Source of the DNA: Wurfbainia villosa
Taxonomy: Eukaryota; Streptophyta; Magnoliopsida; Zingiberales; Zingiberaceae
DNA: 64,000 bases
Assembly (NCBI GenBank): GCA_025175895.1
Contig: CM045988.1
Coordinates: 90,245,137-90,309,136 of the forward strand
Direction: 5' to 3'
Of this stretch, positions 9,644 to 21,446 are shown piece by piece. The translations under genes were made by a program, and so were the position numbers. The notes under the pieces were generated by a model. The model was not told the origin of the DNA, did not search any database, and saw only the letters and a list, made by a program, of their open reading frames with translations. The stretch's first letter is position 1. Each line of letters opens with the position of its first letter.

Positions 9644-11855
9644 TGTTAGTAATATATGAGAGGTGTCCTAAGGGAATCGCCTCATGGTTGTACCATTTAT
9701 TTGATAAATGAAGATTCACTATTTAAGTGTACATGTTTTCATGTATTTGATTAGATCTTAAACTCATTTATTGAATGCCCACAATATGATTCACAGCATG
9801 AGAGAATTTGTGATTGGATCACAACTAGTGAGTATCTCTACATGTGTAATTGTGATATATTGGAATTATCCCTAGTCGATGAATTGATGGATTTGGACAC
9901 CATTAATTCTGTCGAGACTAGCATGAGGTATACTCTTTAGTGTATCTAAACAGCTGATTCTCACTGGCTGGAGACATTGTGATGTCCAGAGTTAATCATG
10001 GATGCTAGTTATGGTAACTAGTTCATTGGAGTGACTAGCTGTAAGACTTCATATGGTTCTCTGCATATATAGATATGTTAATGAAGTTCTTACTGCAGCT
10101 TAAGTGCGATGTTCCTTTGACTTGCGGTATTCAAGTCATCTTGGTCATGAAGACTTATGCTTTGACATCTTAAGCAAACATCTCTGAGAAGATGTGGACC
10201 CGGGATGATTGGGCATAAGTCGAAGTGATCGAAGGTGTTTGAATAGCCCATAAAGGATTCACCACTCTTTGTGAGGAAATGTCTACCCATGGCCTCTCGT
10301 CGGATTGTTACGAAAGTCTTTGGCCAAAGCATTACATGTTTAGAGTAAGGTACTCTTGGATACATGTGCAGTAACTAGAATCCGTAGGACGAGGAAATGA
10401 TACTTGGGCTAGGTGTGATGTAGTCAACCTAGTGGGGACTGACACTATAGACCATGTCCTGAACCAAGTGGGTATAAGATGAGTGAAAGGAATGTGGCAC
10501 GATTCATTGTAACTGTTGAAGGGTTTCAGAAATAGTTCTGGATCAACCGTTGTTTTTTTCGGTTAATTGGGGATCATGATGTACTACTAGGTGTCACTCA
10601 TGATCATTTTATAATTAATGATTAATTATAGATGACCAACATAAATCGAGAACCTATTTGGTCACACGCACAACGAGCATAATCCGAAGGATTTAAAACG
10701 AGCTTGAGAATGAGATTCTAAGACCGAGAGAAACTAGGTTTGGTTGGACCAAACAAGGAGCGAGCATGAAATTGTTTCAGTCGCAATGGAAGCGTGGATG
10801 GACTGTGTCTTACGAAGACATAATGGATGAATCAAATTGGTTTGGTTCTAATCCAATGGTGAAGAAAAAACCAAAAGGGTTTAGCTTGTTTTAAACGAAT
10901 GAACCAAAGTTGGTTTAGTTCGTTTTAACTTAAAATAGACCAAATCGGTTTGGTTTATTTTAACTTAAATTAATGGAGCGGGTTAACGGGTTTTTGGTTA
11001 TGAACCAATAACCATTAGGAGAATTTATTCTCTATAAAATAGGGCTTAAGGGTTTTGAGAAAGCCCTAACCCTAATCTTGCCGCCCCCTCTCCCTCTTCT
11101 CCTTGTGTAGCCGGCGCCCAACCCCTTGCCGCCGCCCAGCCCTTGTGTTGCCATCCAAGTTGTTGTCGGTGTCCAAGCTCCTGTCGACGATCCTCCGGCG
11201 ACCCTCCGGTGATCTTCCTTGGCCCCGGCAACAAGGTGAGCATCTAGCTTTCCTTATTTGGCCGACACAAGTTCTCCACCAAAGCTGTCCAATTTTCTGG
11301 ACAGCTTGTTTCCTTCTTGTCGGAGCATTGTTTAGACGACGTTTGGAGCTCCGACAGAGGCTACCTTGCCGGGGATTCGATCTCCGGTAATCCTCATAGG
11401 TGGAGGACGAAGGATTCGTCAAACGGTTGACGAATACCTCTCCGGAGAAGCGAGTTTTGGAGACTCGGTTTTGAATCCGAATTTTGATTCGGATTGTGAT
11501 ATTCTCTCGATCACATCATCTTCGACACGAGGCTAGTGACTCGTACGAAGACGAGACTCATGACTTTGCGAAGTCATCCCGAAGATACTCGGCGTGGATA
11601 CGGATAAAGGCGATTCTAGCGAGGGTCGCTCTGGTTGATGTCTTTCCCATTACACGTGATATGTCAGGTATACGTAGCATAATTTCCTTTTATTGCAAAA
11701 TTTGAAACTATGGTTATGTCTACACATGTTGTACTATGCATGCGTGTGGTGTGTGATGTAATAAATTAGATTTATTGCTTTTTATTTCTTCCACTGCTCA
11801 CATGTTTACGAAATATGTTCGAACACACACTCGTCGCGGTGTCGAAAACCCAACA
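9644..11855 (+). repeat. 5' LTR of copia-1
   Basis: The LTR is 2212 bp, TG...CA. It contains a TATA-like box (TATAAAAT, 11033-11040) followed by a GC-rich leader near 11080-11230. Short open frames inside it appear in both LTRs but are interrupted differently, so I treat them as chance. Confidence 0.93.
11033..11040 (+). promoter_or_regulatory. TATA box of the copia-1 5' LTR
   Basis: TATAAAAT lies in TTCTCTATAAAATAGGGC. The 3' LTR has TACAAAAT at the matching place (17823-17830), a single T-to-C change. Placement before the GC-rich leader fits the U3/R boundary. Confidence 0.6.
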
Positions 11856-11856
11856 G

Positions 11857-11868
11857 TGGTATCAGAGC
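11857..11868 (+). promoter_or_regulatory. Primer-binding site of copia-1
   Basis: TGGTATCAGAGC, complementary to the 3' end of initiator Met-tRNA, starts two bases after the LTR end. This is the usual plant copia primer site. Confidence 0.92.
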
Positions 11869-12624
11869 TCAGGTTGTATTTCGACATAATCGTAAATTAT
11901 TTTGCGATAGTCGTAATTGTATTTATGGAAATTTTCTACTTTTGGAAAGTTAGAAGTATTTATGGATTTTTTTTTAATTTTGAAAAGTCTAGAAGTATTT
12001 ATGGAAATCTTCTACTTTTGGAAAGTTAGAAGTATATATGGAAATTAACATTTTCCATAAATAAAATATTTGATTAGATTTATAAATTTATTTCCTAATT
12101 TAATCATGATTTGATTTTGGAATCAAATCTTAAATATATTTTATTTTCATAAATAGTTTTGACAATTTAAGAAATTTGTTTCCTAAATTAAAATTGACTT
12201 TCCTTAATCAACACTTTCCACAAATAAAATATGTGATTAGATTTAGAAATTTATTTCCTAATTTAATCATGATTTGATTTGGAGAATCAAATCTCAAACA
12301 TATTTTATTTCCATAAATAGTTATGACATATAAGGAAATTTTGTACATATCATAATTGTATGTCATGCAATTACATTAGATGCATATCATTATGTCATGC
12401 GTGTCGTGACATGTAGATGTATGTCATGGATGTCATGCCATGTAGATAATAGTTATTTGCATGCAAAGAGGATGAGACATAAAACCCTTACTCAATATTA
12501 AAGCCTACACCTTCCATTAATATGGTTTGAACCAGAGTTCCGTTTCTTGTTTGGGTTGTTGGACTCTCTCTAAACCCGACTCAAACCTGAACATGTTCAA
12601 ACTATGGAATAGTTTAATACTAAT
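11869..12624 (+). other. Untranslated leader of copia-1
   Basis: AT-rich leader with an internal direct repeat. Near 11930-12020 GAAATTTTCTACTTTTGGAAA and variants occur three times. Blocks near 12060-12120 and 12230-12310 repeat ATTAGATTTAnAAATTTATT and ATCATGATTTGATTT. No protein-coding frame is evident. Confidence 0.6.
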
Positions 12625-13317
12625 ATGGTAAGAGTCATAGGTCAATCGTTAGCTTTGGTTGTTGGACTCTCTCCAAGCCGGGCTAATTGGTTGTTGGCAG
12701 ATTCTGAACTGACGAGTTGCATCATACTAGCTGCGATGGTACCTAAGCTGCAAAAGCAGCATGAGCATATGGATGCTAATACCATAGTCTTTCATCTTCA
12801 TGAGTTGTTTGATGAGCAAGCGAGACCCGAAAGGTTCGAAGTCTCCAGGCTCCTCTTCACCTCTAAGATGCAAGAAGGTTCATCTGTAGTGCAGTTTGTG
12901 CTAAAGATGAATGGGTACATCGAGCGGTTGACCACCCTCGGGTTTGTGATGGATCATGAATTAAGTATTGACTTAATTCTGCATTGTTCGCCCAAGAGTT
13001 TCTCACAATTTGTGATGAACTATCAGATGAACAAATTAGAATCCACTATTTCTGAGCTCCTCAATATGCTGAAGACTGTGGAGCCTTCTGTGAAGCATGA
13101 GGAGAAGGCGGTTCTGTTAGTTGATTCCTCGAAGAAAGGTTCTAAGAGGAAGGCAAAGGAACAGAAGAAAAGGAAGAACAAGAAGGCTAAGAAGGCAGAA
13201 CCAGAATAAAAAGGCACTTGCCATCATTGTGGCAAGGAAGGCCACTGGCAAAGAAACTGCAAGATTTATCTTGAGTCCGTGAAGAAGAAGAAGACATCCG
13301 ATGCCCCATCCTCTTAA
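12625..13317 (+). pseudogene. copia-1 gag
   Basis: The capsid-like part has FHLHELFDEQARPERFEVSR, KMQEGSSVVQFVLKM and LILHCSPKSFSQFVMNYQMN, the usual gag pattern of plant copia elements. A Lys-rich nucleocapsid stretch follows. A TAA at 13207-13209 precedes a CX2CX4HX4C zinc knuckle (CHHCGKEGHWQRNC, 13219-13260) in the same frame. A second TAA lies before the protease. The family normally makes gag and pol as one polyprotein, so these stops inactivate it. The start at 12625 is only the first Met of the open stretch; the true start may lie upstream. Confidence 0.85.
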
Positions 13318-13341
13318 GGTATCTTCGTTATTGATTATCAT

Positions 13342-13740
13342 TCTATTTCCTTAGACACTTGGGTATTGGATACTGGATGTGGCTCACATATATGTAATGA
13401 CATACAGGGGCTAAGGAATAGAAGAAAACTCATTAGAGGGGAATCAAATTTGCGAGTTGGCAATGGAGCAAAGGTTGTTGCGGTCGCCATTGGAACTTAT
13501 TTGCTGAAGCTCCCTAGTGGACTAGTCTTCGAACTGGACAATTGCTATTGTGTTCCTTCTCTAATAAAGAACATTGTTTCTATTTCCTGCTTAAATAGAA
13601 ATGGCTACCATTTGAAGTTTAGTAACAATTGTTGTTATATAACTTTGAATGGCATACTTTATGGGACTGGAACCTTGAGCAATGGTATTTATACGTTGGA
13701 CGTATCCAGTGACATTTTCAATATCGAAGCGAGCAACAAG
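13342..13740 (+). pseudogene. copia-1 protease
   Basis: The aspartic protease motif is LDTGCGSHIC, with the catalytic Asp-Thr-Gly at 13369-13377 retained. LRVGNGAKVVAVAIGTY and the hydrophobic YCVPSLIKNIVSISCL follow, as expected for a retroviral-type protease folding as a dimer. This segment has no internal stop. Confidence 0.85.
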
Positions 13741-14640
13741 CGTGCTCAAAAGGATAATCAATTAGACTCCTACATGTGGCATTGTCATTTTGGCCATGCA
13801 AGCAAGAAACGCATATCCGAATTACACCGATGTGGAATTTTGGAATCGTTTGAATTGGATTCATACGATACATGCGAATCATGCTTAAAAGGCAAGATGA
13901 CTAAGTTATCTTTTACAGGAAAAGGTGAACGAGTGGGAGAGTTGCTAGGTATAATACATATTGATGTATGTGGACCTATGTCAACTCAAGCTTTGGGAGG
14001 CTATAGCTACTTCATTACCTTCACCGATGATCACTCACGGTTTGGGTATGTGTTCTTGATGAAACACAAGTCTGAAGCCTTTGAAAGGTTCAAAGAATTC
14101 AGAAATGAAGTAGAGAAACAATTTGACAAGAGTATTAAAATACTTCGATCGGATTGAGGTGGTGAATACTTAAGTCAAGAGTTTCTAGATTATTTAAGAG
14201 ACAATGGTATATTATCTCAATGGACTCCGTCATATACACCACAGCATAATGGTGTATCTGAGAGGCGTAACCAGACCTTGTTGGTCAATGATGAGTCATG
14301 CGAATCTTCCCAAGTCCTTTGGGGCTATGCACTTCAGACAGTTGTTTACTTATTAAACAGAATATCAACCAAGGTAGTCTCTACTACTCCATATGAGATA
14401 TGGAATAGTAAGAAACTTCATGTATCTTACTTAAAGATATGAGGTTGTCCTGCTTATGTGAAGTGGACTGTATCAGACAAATTGAATGTTAAATCTGATA
14501 AATGTCTATTTATTGGATACCCTAAGGAAACAAGGGGTTACCAATTCTATCATCCTGTGAAACAAAAGGTGTTTGTTTTAAGGAATGTTGTGTTTCTAGA
14601 GAAAGAGTTTTTCTTACAAGAAAACAGTGGGAGTGTCGTC
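13741..14640 (+). pseudogene. copia-1 integrase
   Basis: The GAG-pre-integrase zinc-binding segment is MWHCHFGHASKKRI...CESCLKGKMTKLSF. The core has HIDVCGPM, FTDDHSRFGYVFLMKHKS and, after a TGA at 14155, GGEYL and TPQHNGVSERRNQTLL carrying the catalytic Glu. Around 14287-14325 the frame is altered over about 40 bases by two compensating indels just after NQTLL. A further TGA lies near 14440. The first stop falls where the family has Arg, consistent with CGA-to-TGA. Confidence 0.88.
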
Positions 14641-14799
14641 GAGCTTGAGGGGGCTCAAAAGACTCAAATAGATATTGATGAGATACCTGGTGAAGCACAA
14701 CAGCCAATAACTCATAGTGATGAGCCATTGACTGGACTTATTGAGACACCACATCTTCGTAGATCTGGTAGAATACGTAATATTTCTGAGAGATATGAA

Positions 14800-15640
14800 T
14801 TTCTCATAAGTGAATTGAACGACATGTTACTCATTTATGATGAGGAGCCTACCAGTTATAAAGAAGTTCTGACAAGTTCAGAAAGGGATAAGTGGCTTGA
14901 AGTCATGAAGTCGGAAATGGATTCCATGTATGAAAACCAAGTTTAGAACTTGGTTGACCCACCTGAAGGCATAAAGCCTATAGGATGCAAGTGAGTTTTC
15001 AAGAAGAAAATCGACATGGATGGTAATGTAATTACCTATAAGGCTAGATTGGTGGCAAAAGAATATCGTCAAAAGTAAGGTGTTGATTATGACGAAACCT
15101 ATTCGCCTATTGCTATGCTTAAATCAATTCGGATGCTCCTGGCCATAGAGGCTCATTATGATTATAAGATATGACAGATGGATGTGAAAATAGCTTTCCT
15201 TAATGGAAACCTACTCGAAGACGTGTATATGATACAGTCTGAAGGTTTCATATCGGTTGATAAAACCAAGGTATGCAAATTGCGACGGTTCATATATGGA
15301 TTGAAGCAAGCATCCAGGAGCTAGAATATTCATTTTGATGAGACAATCAAAAAGTTTGATTTCTCACAAAATCCAAACGAACCTTGTGTGTACAAGAAGG
15401 TTAGTGAGAGTGCAGTCGTGTTCCTAGTATTGTATGTCGATGACATATTACTTATAGGAAACGATGTTTTAGTCTTACAGTCAGTTAAGATTTGGTTGTC
15501 TAAGACATTCTTCATGAAATACCTGGGAGAAGCAACCTACATCCTCGGGATTAAGATCTATAAAGATAGATCAAAATGGTTGCTTGGTCTTTCGCAGTCT
15601 ACATATATAGAATGAGTGCTAAAGAGGTTTAGCATGTCGG
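14800..15640 (+). pseudogene. copia-1 reverse transcriptase
   Basis: Begins with WLEVMKSEMDSMYENQV and continues through YKARLVAKEYRQK, DYDETYSPIAMLKSIRML and QMDVKIAFLNGNL. Then come IYGLKQAS and the catalytic YVDD at 15433-15444. LGIKIYKDRSKWLLGLSQSTYI closes the domain. Stops occur near 14944, 14992, 15076, 15169, 15322 and 15613, all in the frame used by gag. Several replace conserved Trp residues. Confidence 0.92.
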
Positions 15641-16413
15641 AATCCAAGAAAGGTTTCCTACCCATCAGACATTTGATACACCTTTCGAAGTCTATGTGTC
15701 CAAGCACAGAAGGCGAAAGAATTTGCATGAGTAAGATTCCTTATGCATCTGCAATAGGATCTATCATGTATGTTATGTTATGTACGAGACCCGATGTATC
15801 GTATGCTCTGAGTGTCATGAGTAGATACTAGTCTGATCTAGGAATGGATCATTGGGCGACTGTTAAGACGATCCTTAAGTACTTGAGAAGAACTAAGGAT
15901 GTGTTCCTAATATATGGAGAAGGGGACATGGTGATACGCGGGTATACGGATGCCAGCTTCCAGACAGACAAGGATGATTCCAGGTCTCAGTTTGGGTACG
16001 TGTTCACCTTGAATGGGGGCGCAGTGAGTTGGAAAAGTTCCAAACAAGACACTGTAGCGGATTCTACCACTGAGGCAGAATACATTGCAGCTTCGGAAGC
16101 AACAAAGGAAGCGGTTTGGATCAAGAAGTTCATTTATGAACTTGGTGTGGTTCCAGCTATTGTTGAAGCAATACCGGTCTACTGTGACAACAATGGATCA
16201 ATTGCACAAACGAAAGAGCCAAGGTCTCATCAACGATCCAAACATGTGCTTCGCCGCTATCATTTGATCAGAGAGATCATTAGTAGGAAGGAAATACAAA
16301 TCGAGAAAATCCTCACTGAAAGGAACTTAGCGGATCCTTTAACTAAGGTCTTACCTCAAAATAAGTTTGAGGATCATGTTAGAGCTTATGGTATTGGATA
16401 CCGTGGCGATTGA
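15641..16413 (+). pseudogene. copia-1 RNase H
   Basis: The connection segment has SKIPYASAIGSIMYVMLCTR and PDVSYALSV. After a TAG near 15829 the RNase H domain follows: GYTDASFQTDKDDSRSQFGY, SWKSSKQDTVADSTTEAEYI and the third acidic motif in PVYCDNNGSIAQ, then HQRSKHV and DPLTK. The acidic catalytic residues are kept. The frame closes at TGA 16411-16413, shortly before the polypurine tract. Confidence 0.92.
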
Positions 16414-16417
16414 CATT

Positions 16418-16433
16418 AGGCCAAGTGAGAGTT
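16418..16433 (+). promoter_or_regulatory. Polypurine tract of copia-1
   Basis: The purine-rich AGGCCAAGTGAGAG lies directly before the 3' LTR, where plus-strand priming would start. It is a little degraded compared with the AGTGGGAGA seen in copia-2. Confidence 0.6.
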
Positions 16434-18646
16434 TGTTAGTAATATATGAGAGGTGTCCTAAGACAATCGCCTTATGGTTGTACCATTTATTTGATAAATG
16501 AAGATTCACTATTTGAGTGTACATATTTTTATGTATTTGATTAGATCTTAAACTCATTTACTGAATGTCCACAATACGATTCACAACATGAGAGAATTTG
16601 TGATTGGATCACAACTAGTGAATATCTCTATATGTGTAATTGTGATGTATTGGAATTATCCCTAGTCGATGAATTGATGGATTTGGACACCATCAATTCT
16701 GTCGAGACTAACACGAGGTATACTCTTTGGTGTATCCAAGCAATTGATTCTCACTGGCTGGAGACATTGTGATGTCCAAAGTTAATCGTGGATGCTAGTT
16801 ATGGTAACTAGTTCATTGGAGTGACCAGCTGTAAGACTTCATATGGTTCTCTGCATATATAGATATGTCAATGAAGTTCTTACTGCAGCTTAAGTGCGAT
16901 GTTCCTTTGACTTGTGGTATTCAAGTCATCTTGGTCATGAAGACTTATGCTTTGACATCTTAAGCAAGCATCTCTGAGGAGATGTGGACCCGGAATGATT
17001 GGGCATAAGTCGAAGTGATCGAAGGTGTTTGAATAGCCCATAAAGGATTCACCACTCTTTACGAGGAGATGTATACCCATGGTCTCTCGTCGTATTGTTA
17101 TGAAAGTCTTTGGCCAATGCATTACATGTTTAGAGTAAGGTACTCTTGGATACATGTGCAGTAACTAGAATCCGTAGGACGAGGAAATGATACTTGGGCT
17201 AGGTGTGACGTAGTCAACCTAGTGGGGACTGACACTATAGACCATGTCCTGAACCAAGTGGGTATAAGATGAGTGAAAGGAATGGGGCACGATTCATTGT
17301 AGCTGCTGAAGGGTTTCAGAAATAGTTCTGGATCAACCATTGATCTTTTCGGTTAATTGGGGATCATGATGTACTACTAGGTGCCACTCATGATCATTCT
17401 ATAATTAATGGTTAATTATAGATGACCAACATAAACTGAGAACCTATTTGGTCACACGCACAACGAGCATAATCCAAAGAATTTAAAATGAGCTTGAGAA
17501 TGAGATTCTCAGACCGAGAGAAACTAGGTTTGGTTGGACCAAACAAGGAGCGAACATGAAATTATTTCAGTCGCAATGGAAGCATGGATGGGTCGTGTCT
17601 TACGAAGATATAATGGATGAATCAAATTGGTTTGGTTCTAATCCAATAGTGAAGAATAAACCAAAAGGGTTTGATTTGTTTTAAACGAATGAACCAAATT
17701 TGGTTTGGTTCGTTTTAACTTAAAATAGACCAAATCGGTTTGGTTTATTTTAACTTAAATTAATGGAGCGGGTTAATGGGTTTTTGTTTATGAACCAATA
17801 ACCATTAGGAGAATTTATTCTCTACAAAATAGGGCTTAAGGGTTTTGAGAAAGTCCTAACCCTAATCTTGCCACCCCTCTCCCTCTTCTCCTTGTGTAGT
17901 CGGCGCCCAACCCCTTGCCGCCACCCAACCCTTGTACCGCCGTCCAAGTTGTTGTCGGCGTCCAAGCTTCTACCGGTGATCCTCCGACGACCCTCCGGTG
18001 ATCTTTTTTGGCCCCGGCGACAAGGTGAGCATCTAGCTTTCCTTATTTGGCCGGCGCAAGTTCTCCACCAAAGCTGTCCTATTTTCTGGACAGCTTGTTT
18101 CCTTCTTGTCAGAGCGTCGTTTGGACGACGTTTGGAGCTCCGACAGCAGCTACCTTGTCGGGGATTCGATCTCCGGTAATATTCATAGGTGGAGGACGAA
18201 GGATTCGTCAAACGGTTGACGAATACCTCTCCGGAGAAGCGAGTTTTGGGGACTCGATTTTGAATCCGAATTTTGATTCGGATTGTGATCTTCTCTCGAT
18301 CATATCGTCTTCAACACGAGGCTAGTGACTCGTACGAAGACGAGGCTCGTGGCTTTGCGAAGTCATCTCAAAGATACTCGGCGTGGATACGGATAGAGGC
18401 AATTCTAGCGAGGGTCGCTTCGGTTGATGTCTTTCCCACTACACGTGATACGTCAGGTATACGTAGAATAATTTCCTTTTATTGCAAAATTTGAAACTAC
18501 GGTTATGTCTACAAATGTTGTACTATGCATGCGTGTGGTGTGTGTGATGTAATAAATTAGATTTATTGATTTTTATTTCTTCCACTGCTCATATGTTTAC
18601 GAAACATGTTCGAACACATACTCGCCGCGGTGCTGGAAACCCAACA
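16434..18646 (+). repeat. 3' LTR of copia-1
   Basis: The LTR is 2213 bp. Ends and internal order are identical to the 5' LTR, with scattered single-base changes, mostly transitions, and a few one- or two-base gaps. Confidence 0.93.
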
Positions 18647-20540
18647 CTAATAACATGCATCAGGATAAATAAATGTTTAGCAAGTCTCTGAAGGAGTACT
18701 CTTTTTGTTGTTTTGTTGGGGACGATTGCATCGTTTTAACTTTAGGGATTTCGTCTTTGAGTAGATGCGGCCATGCAATCTTGTTGGGTTTTGTTCTTCT
18801 ATAACAGGCTCTTAAGTGCAGTGTAGTTAAGTTAGGATTTTGATAAAGTTGACAATTTCTATAAGATATGAAATGAAAAGGCATCACTCCTAATGTTGTG
18901 ATTAGAACTGTCTGATGCCAATTTACCTTGAACGGGCAGGTAAAACAATGCTCAAAATGTGTTTGGTGGCATTAAAAGTAATAGCATATCTCCATCTCCT
19001 GTCACTCATTCAACCATGTCAATATATACAAGAAGATGGTTTACTTGATTGGCACAGTTTCTTACTTAACCCAGTTGAGAGACAAGTATTAGAGAGGTGA
19101 AATTGGCAAGACTAACAATGTTGAATGGAAGAATCGGTTTGTTGAATTTGAAGAGTTGGAAGAATCGTCTTTGGAAGAATTGGTCAGTTAAATGATAAAC
19201 ATTAAAGTCACAAGTAACAATAAGAGGAAATATGGCAATAAAAACCATAATTAATTTTCAAAATTTTAAGTTGATGCTTTGCATTTCTAGTTCATGATGT
19301 TCATTTTGTTCAATTTTCTCTTTTGGCTGCTTCTTACATCATGCATAAGTTATAATTTATCAGCCTAAATCCCAACCATCACCGTGTTTATTACTTTTTA
19401 AAGGGGTAAAATCAATGAGAGGTTCTAAAAGTATCATCAATTGGTGGATCTAAGATGTCATGGAGGACTCTTATAAAACGTTTCCATAGTTTTGTCAAAA
19501 GTTGGATTGTCAGGTGGTTCATTGTGTTGTTATGGAGCTCTTCTAAAATGTCGTCCAAGAAATTTGCTTGGATTAAGTTATCAAAAAATGTTTCTTAGAG
19601 TTTGCATAGATTATTTGGATCAATGTTGCATTGTATGTTATTAATTCTGCATAGGTTATTTGGATGAATGCTTCATTCTAAGTTATCATGCAAGTTCTTA
19701 ATTGTTTACATTATCATTCAAATTTTAGATGAACAAATTAAATTGGATATTTTAGGCAAACAAATTGAGTCGGACAACTATTATAGTTTTAGATGGCCTC
19801 CGATATGAAGCATAAGATGTGATTCTATATCCTATTAATTTCTGGATAAGTTGTTAAATGGTTGTAGATGAAATATTGTCGATGATGTATATGTATTAAT
19901 ATTTAACACAATATAATGGTATGTTTTGTTAGTTTAGTGAGATTTCTATCTAAAGTTCTGTAAAAATTAGTCTGCGGAACTAATTATTTCACGATCCTTG
20001 TTTATGCTAGCTTTGGTGTGGGTTTATACTGATTTATCCTTATCGTGTTATTATTTTTTATTGTTGTTACTATTGTAAGGTTCACATTCAGGAAGCTTTT
20101 TGAAATGTTTTGGGGGAACTCAAACCTCACATCCTCCATGAAATGCAACACCTGAAAAATGATTTGTTCATTGACCATTAACCTATGTGGCAATTTGGCG
20201 TCCTTCCCATTAAAAGTGAGGCATCTCAGTTCTCTTTATTTTCTTGTCCGGGTACAGGTAGCTTGTAGGAGCAACCTCGACGATTCTGAGGCCGAGAGAG
20301 CCATAGACTTTATGACACAACTCTAGTTTCCAGTGGTTTCACCGTGAGTTCTTTTCTTAATTGTTATGTGAGATTTTCACCATCTTAGATAACTCAAGCA
20401 TTGTAATTAAAAATAAAAGTCGCATTATATGCTTTGAGTATATGGTAGCTAAGTATTACAAGAGCAAATGTCCAAAATTGACTAAGGAGAAAGCACTGAC
20501 ATCAAAAGTCAACGGATGTCGAAGTCCTCGCTAAAAAGAG
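18647..20540. other. Gene-free stretch with possible exon remnants
   Basis: AT-rich and without a sustained frame. Two short segments look exon-like. About 20090-20180 follows GTTCACATTCAG. About 20260-20330 follows ACAGGTAG and would read SNLDDSEAERAIDFMTQL before a stop. I cannot assign them to a family. The stretch may be decayed host sequence or the 5' part of the LTR element that follows. Confidence 0.35.
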
Positions 20541-20640
20541 CAAAGAGCACATTGTGTACTTCAAATGCAACCAAAGAAGATACTACCGAAATCAATGCCC
20601 TAGGGGAGAAAGAAGGGGCAAGAAAGAGCTAAATAAGTAG
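20541..20640 (+). pseudogene. Degenerate gag zinc knuckle
   Basis: KEHIVYFKCNQRRYYRNQCP followed by RGERRGKKELNK resembles a retrotransposon CX2CX4HX4C knuckle. The first Cys and the His are replaced (by Tyr, or by Tyr/Phe in the alternative register). It precedes the basic coiled-coil frame and belongs to the same element. Confidence 0.55.
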
Positions 20641-20657
20641 GGGGAGCTTCCAAAATA

Positions 20658-21446
20658 AATCCTAAAATATATTTTAATGTACCTTCTATTTCTAGGATTA
20701 AGAAGCATGTTAGAAGTTATTTTAATTCACTTGCTATTGTCCATAAACATAAGCATGCTAGCAGAAATAAATTTTATTATTTTGGTATCAAGCATGTTAA
20801 TTTATCTAAGGACAAACCTAGGACCAATAATGCTAGACCTATTTTACCTAGAGAAAGTATTAGGAGAATAGAAGAAAATTTAGGCATGAACCCTAAGAAG
20901 GATAGACGCATGCCTAAGAAAAAGAGTTCTTCCCAAAAGATAAATAAAAAATTTAAATTAGGAAGACTAGAATTAGAAAATCAAGCCTTGAGGTCAAGGC
21001 TTGAAAAACTTGAGAAGACCCTAGCAAAAATGACAAACTCATTTAAAGGGTCAAATGATCAAAATTTAAGACCTATGAGACAAGAATCGTTCAAGGGCCA
21101 GAAAAATTTGGGTTACAAACCTAAGTCCTACCATAATATTTCATTTGATTATGTAACTAAATCTAGGTCTAAGAAAACCAAGGTTAATAGGGAAGTTATC
21201 CCTAAGGTTAATCATGGTGTATGTCTAGTGGCCACGGGTTCTGCAAAACCTAAGGAAACAATTAAGAAGGTTACAAGGGGAGTTACCCCTAAGGTTAACC
21301 TAGGAAAGACCCAAATGACTAAGGCTTCAAAGCCAAAAAGGGTCATTAGGAAGGTATCTAGGAAAGTTATCCCTAGTGAATTCCTAGTTAACCCAAGGAG
21401 CTCCAATAGGTATTGGGTTCCTAGGAGCGTGATTGATTCACGCTAG
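20658..21446 (+). CDS. gag-like basic coiled-coil protein of an LTR element
   Basis: Without requiring a Met the frame is open from 20658 to the TAG at 21444-21446 (262 codons). The first well-placed Met is at 20886, giving 186 residues. It holds a Lys-rich block (NPKKDRRMPKKKSSSQ), a heptad region (RLELENQALRSRLEKLEKTL) and repeated K-V-x-R/N-x-V-x-P-K-V-N units. It ends NPRSSNRYWVPRSVIDSR. Such a tail precedes the protease in some plant copia polyproteins, but no protease or pol follows here. I read it as the C-terminal gag part of a non-autonomous or internally deleted element. Confidence 0.55.
   Translation, partial: NPKIYFNVPSISRIKKHVRSYFNSLAIVHKHKHASRNKFYYFGIKHVNLSKDKPRTNNARPILPRESIRRIEENLGMNPKKDRRMPKKKSSSQKINKKFKLGRLELENQALRSRLEKLEKTLAKMTNSFKGSNDQNLRPMRQESFKGQKNLGYKPKSYHNISFDYVTKSRSKKTKVNREVIPKVNHGVCLVATGSAKPKETIKKVTRGVTPKVNLGKTQMTKASKPKRVIRKVSRKVIPSEFLVNPRSSNRYWVPRSVIDSR

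Larger units (their letters stand above)
9644..18646 (+). mobile_element. Ty1/copia LTR retrotransposon (copia-1), full length, defective
   Basis: LTRs at 9644-11855 and 16434-18646 both begin TGTTAGTAATATATGAG and end CCCAACA. A primer-binding site (TGGTATCAGAGC) follows the left LTR. Domain order gag, protease, integrase, reverse transcriptase, RNase H is the copia order. Flanks are CTAAC on the left and CTAAT on the right: a 5-bp target duplication with one difference. The LTRs differ by only a few percent by eye, so insertion is fairly recent. The polyprotein lies in one frame from 12625 to 16413, broken by about a dozen stops. Confidence 0.95.

Noticed and set aside
11046..11705. Open frames in the copia-1 5' LTR (also 17822-18494)
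   Set aside because: They occur in both LTRs but are broken differently and correspond to the untranslated leader after the TATA box.
11857..11868. tRNA gene
   Set aside because: Only the 12-base complement of a tRNA 3' end, a retrotransposon primer site. The same applies to 57541-57554.
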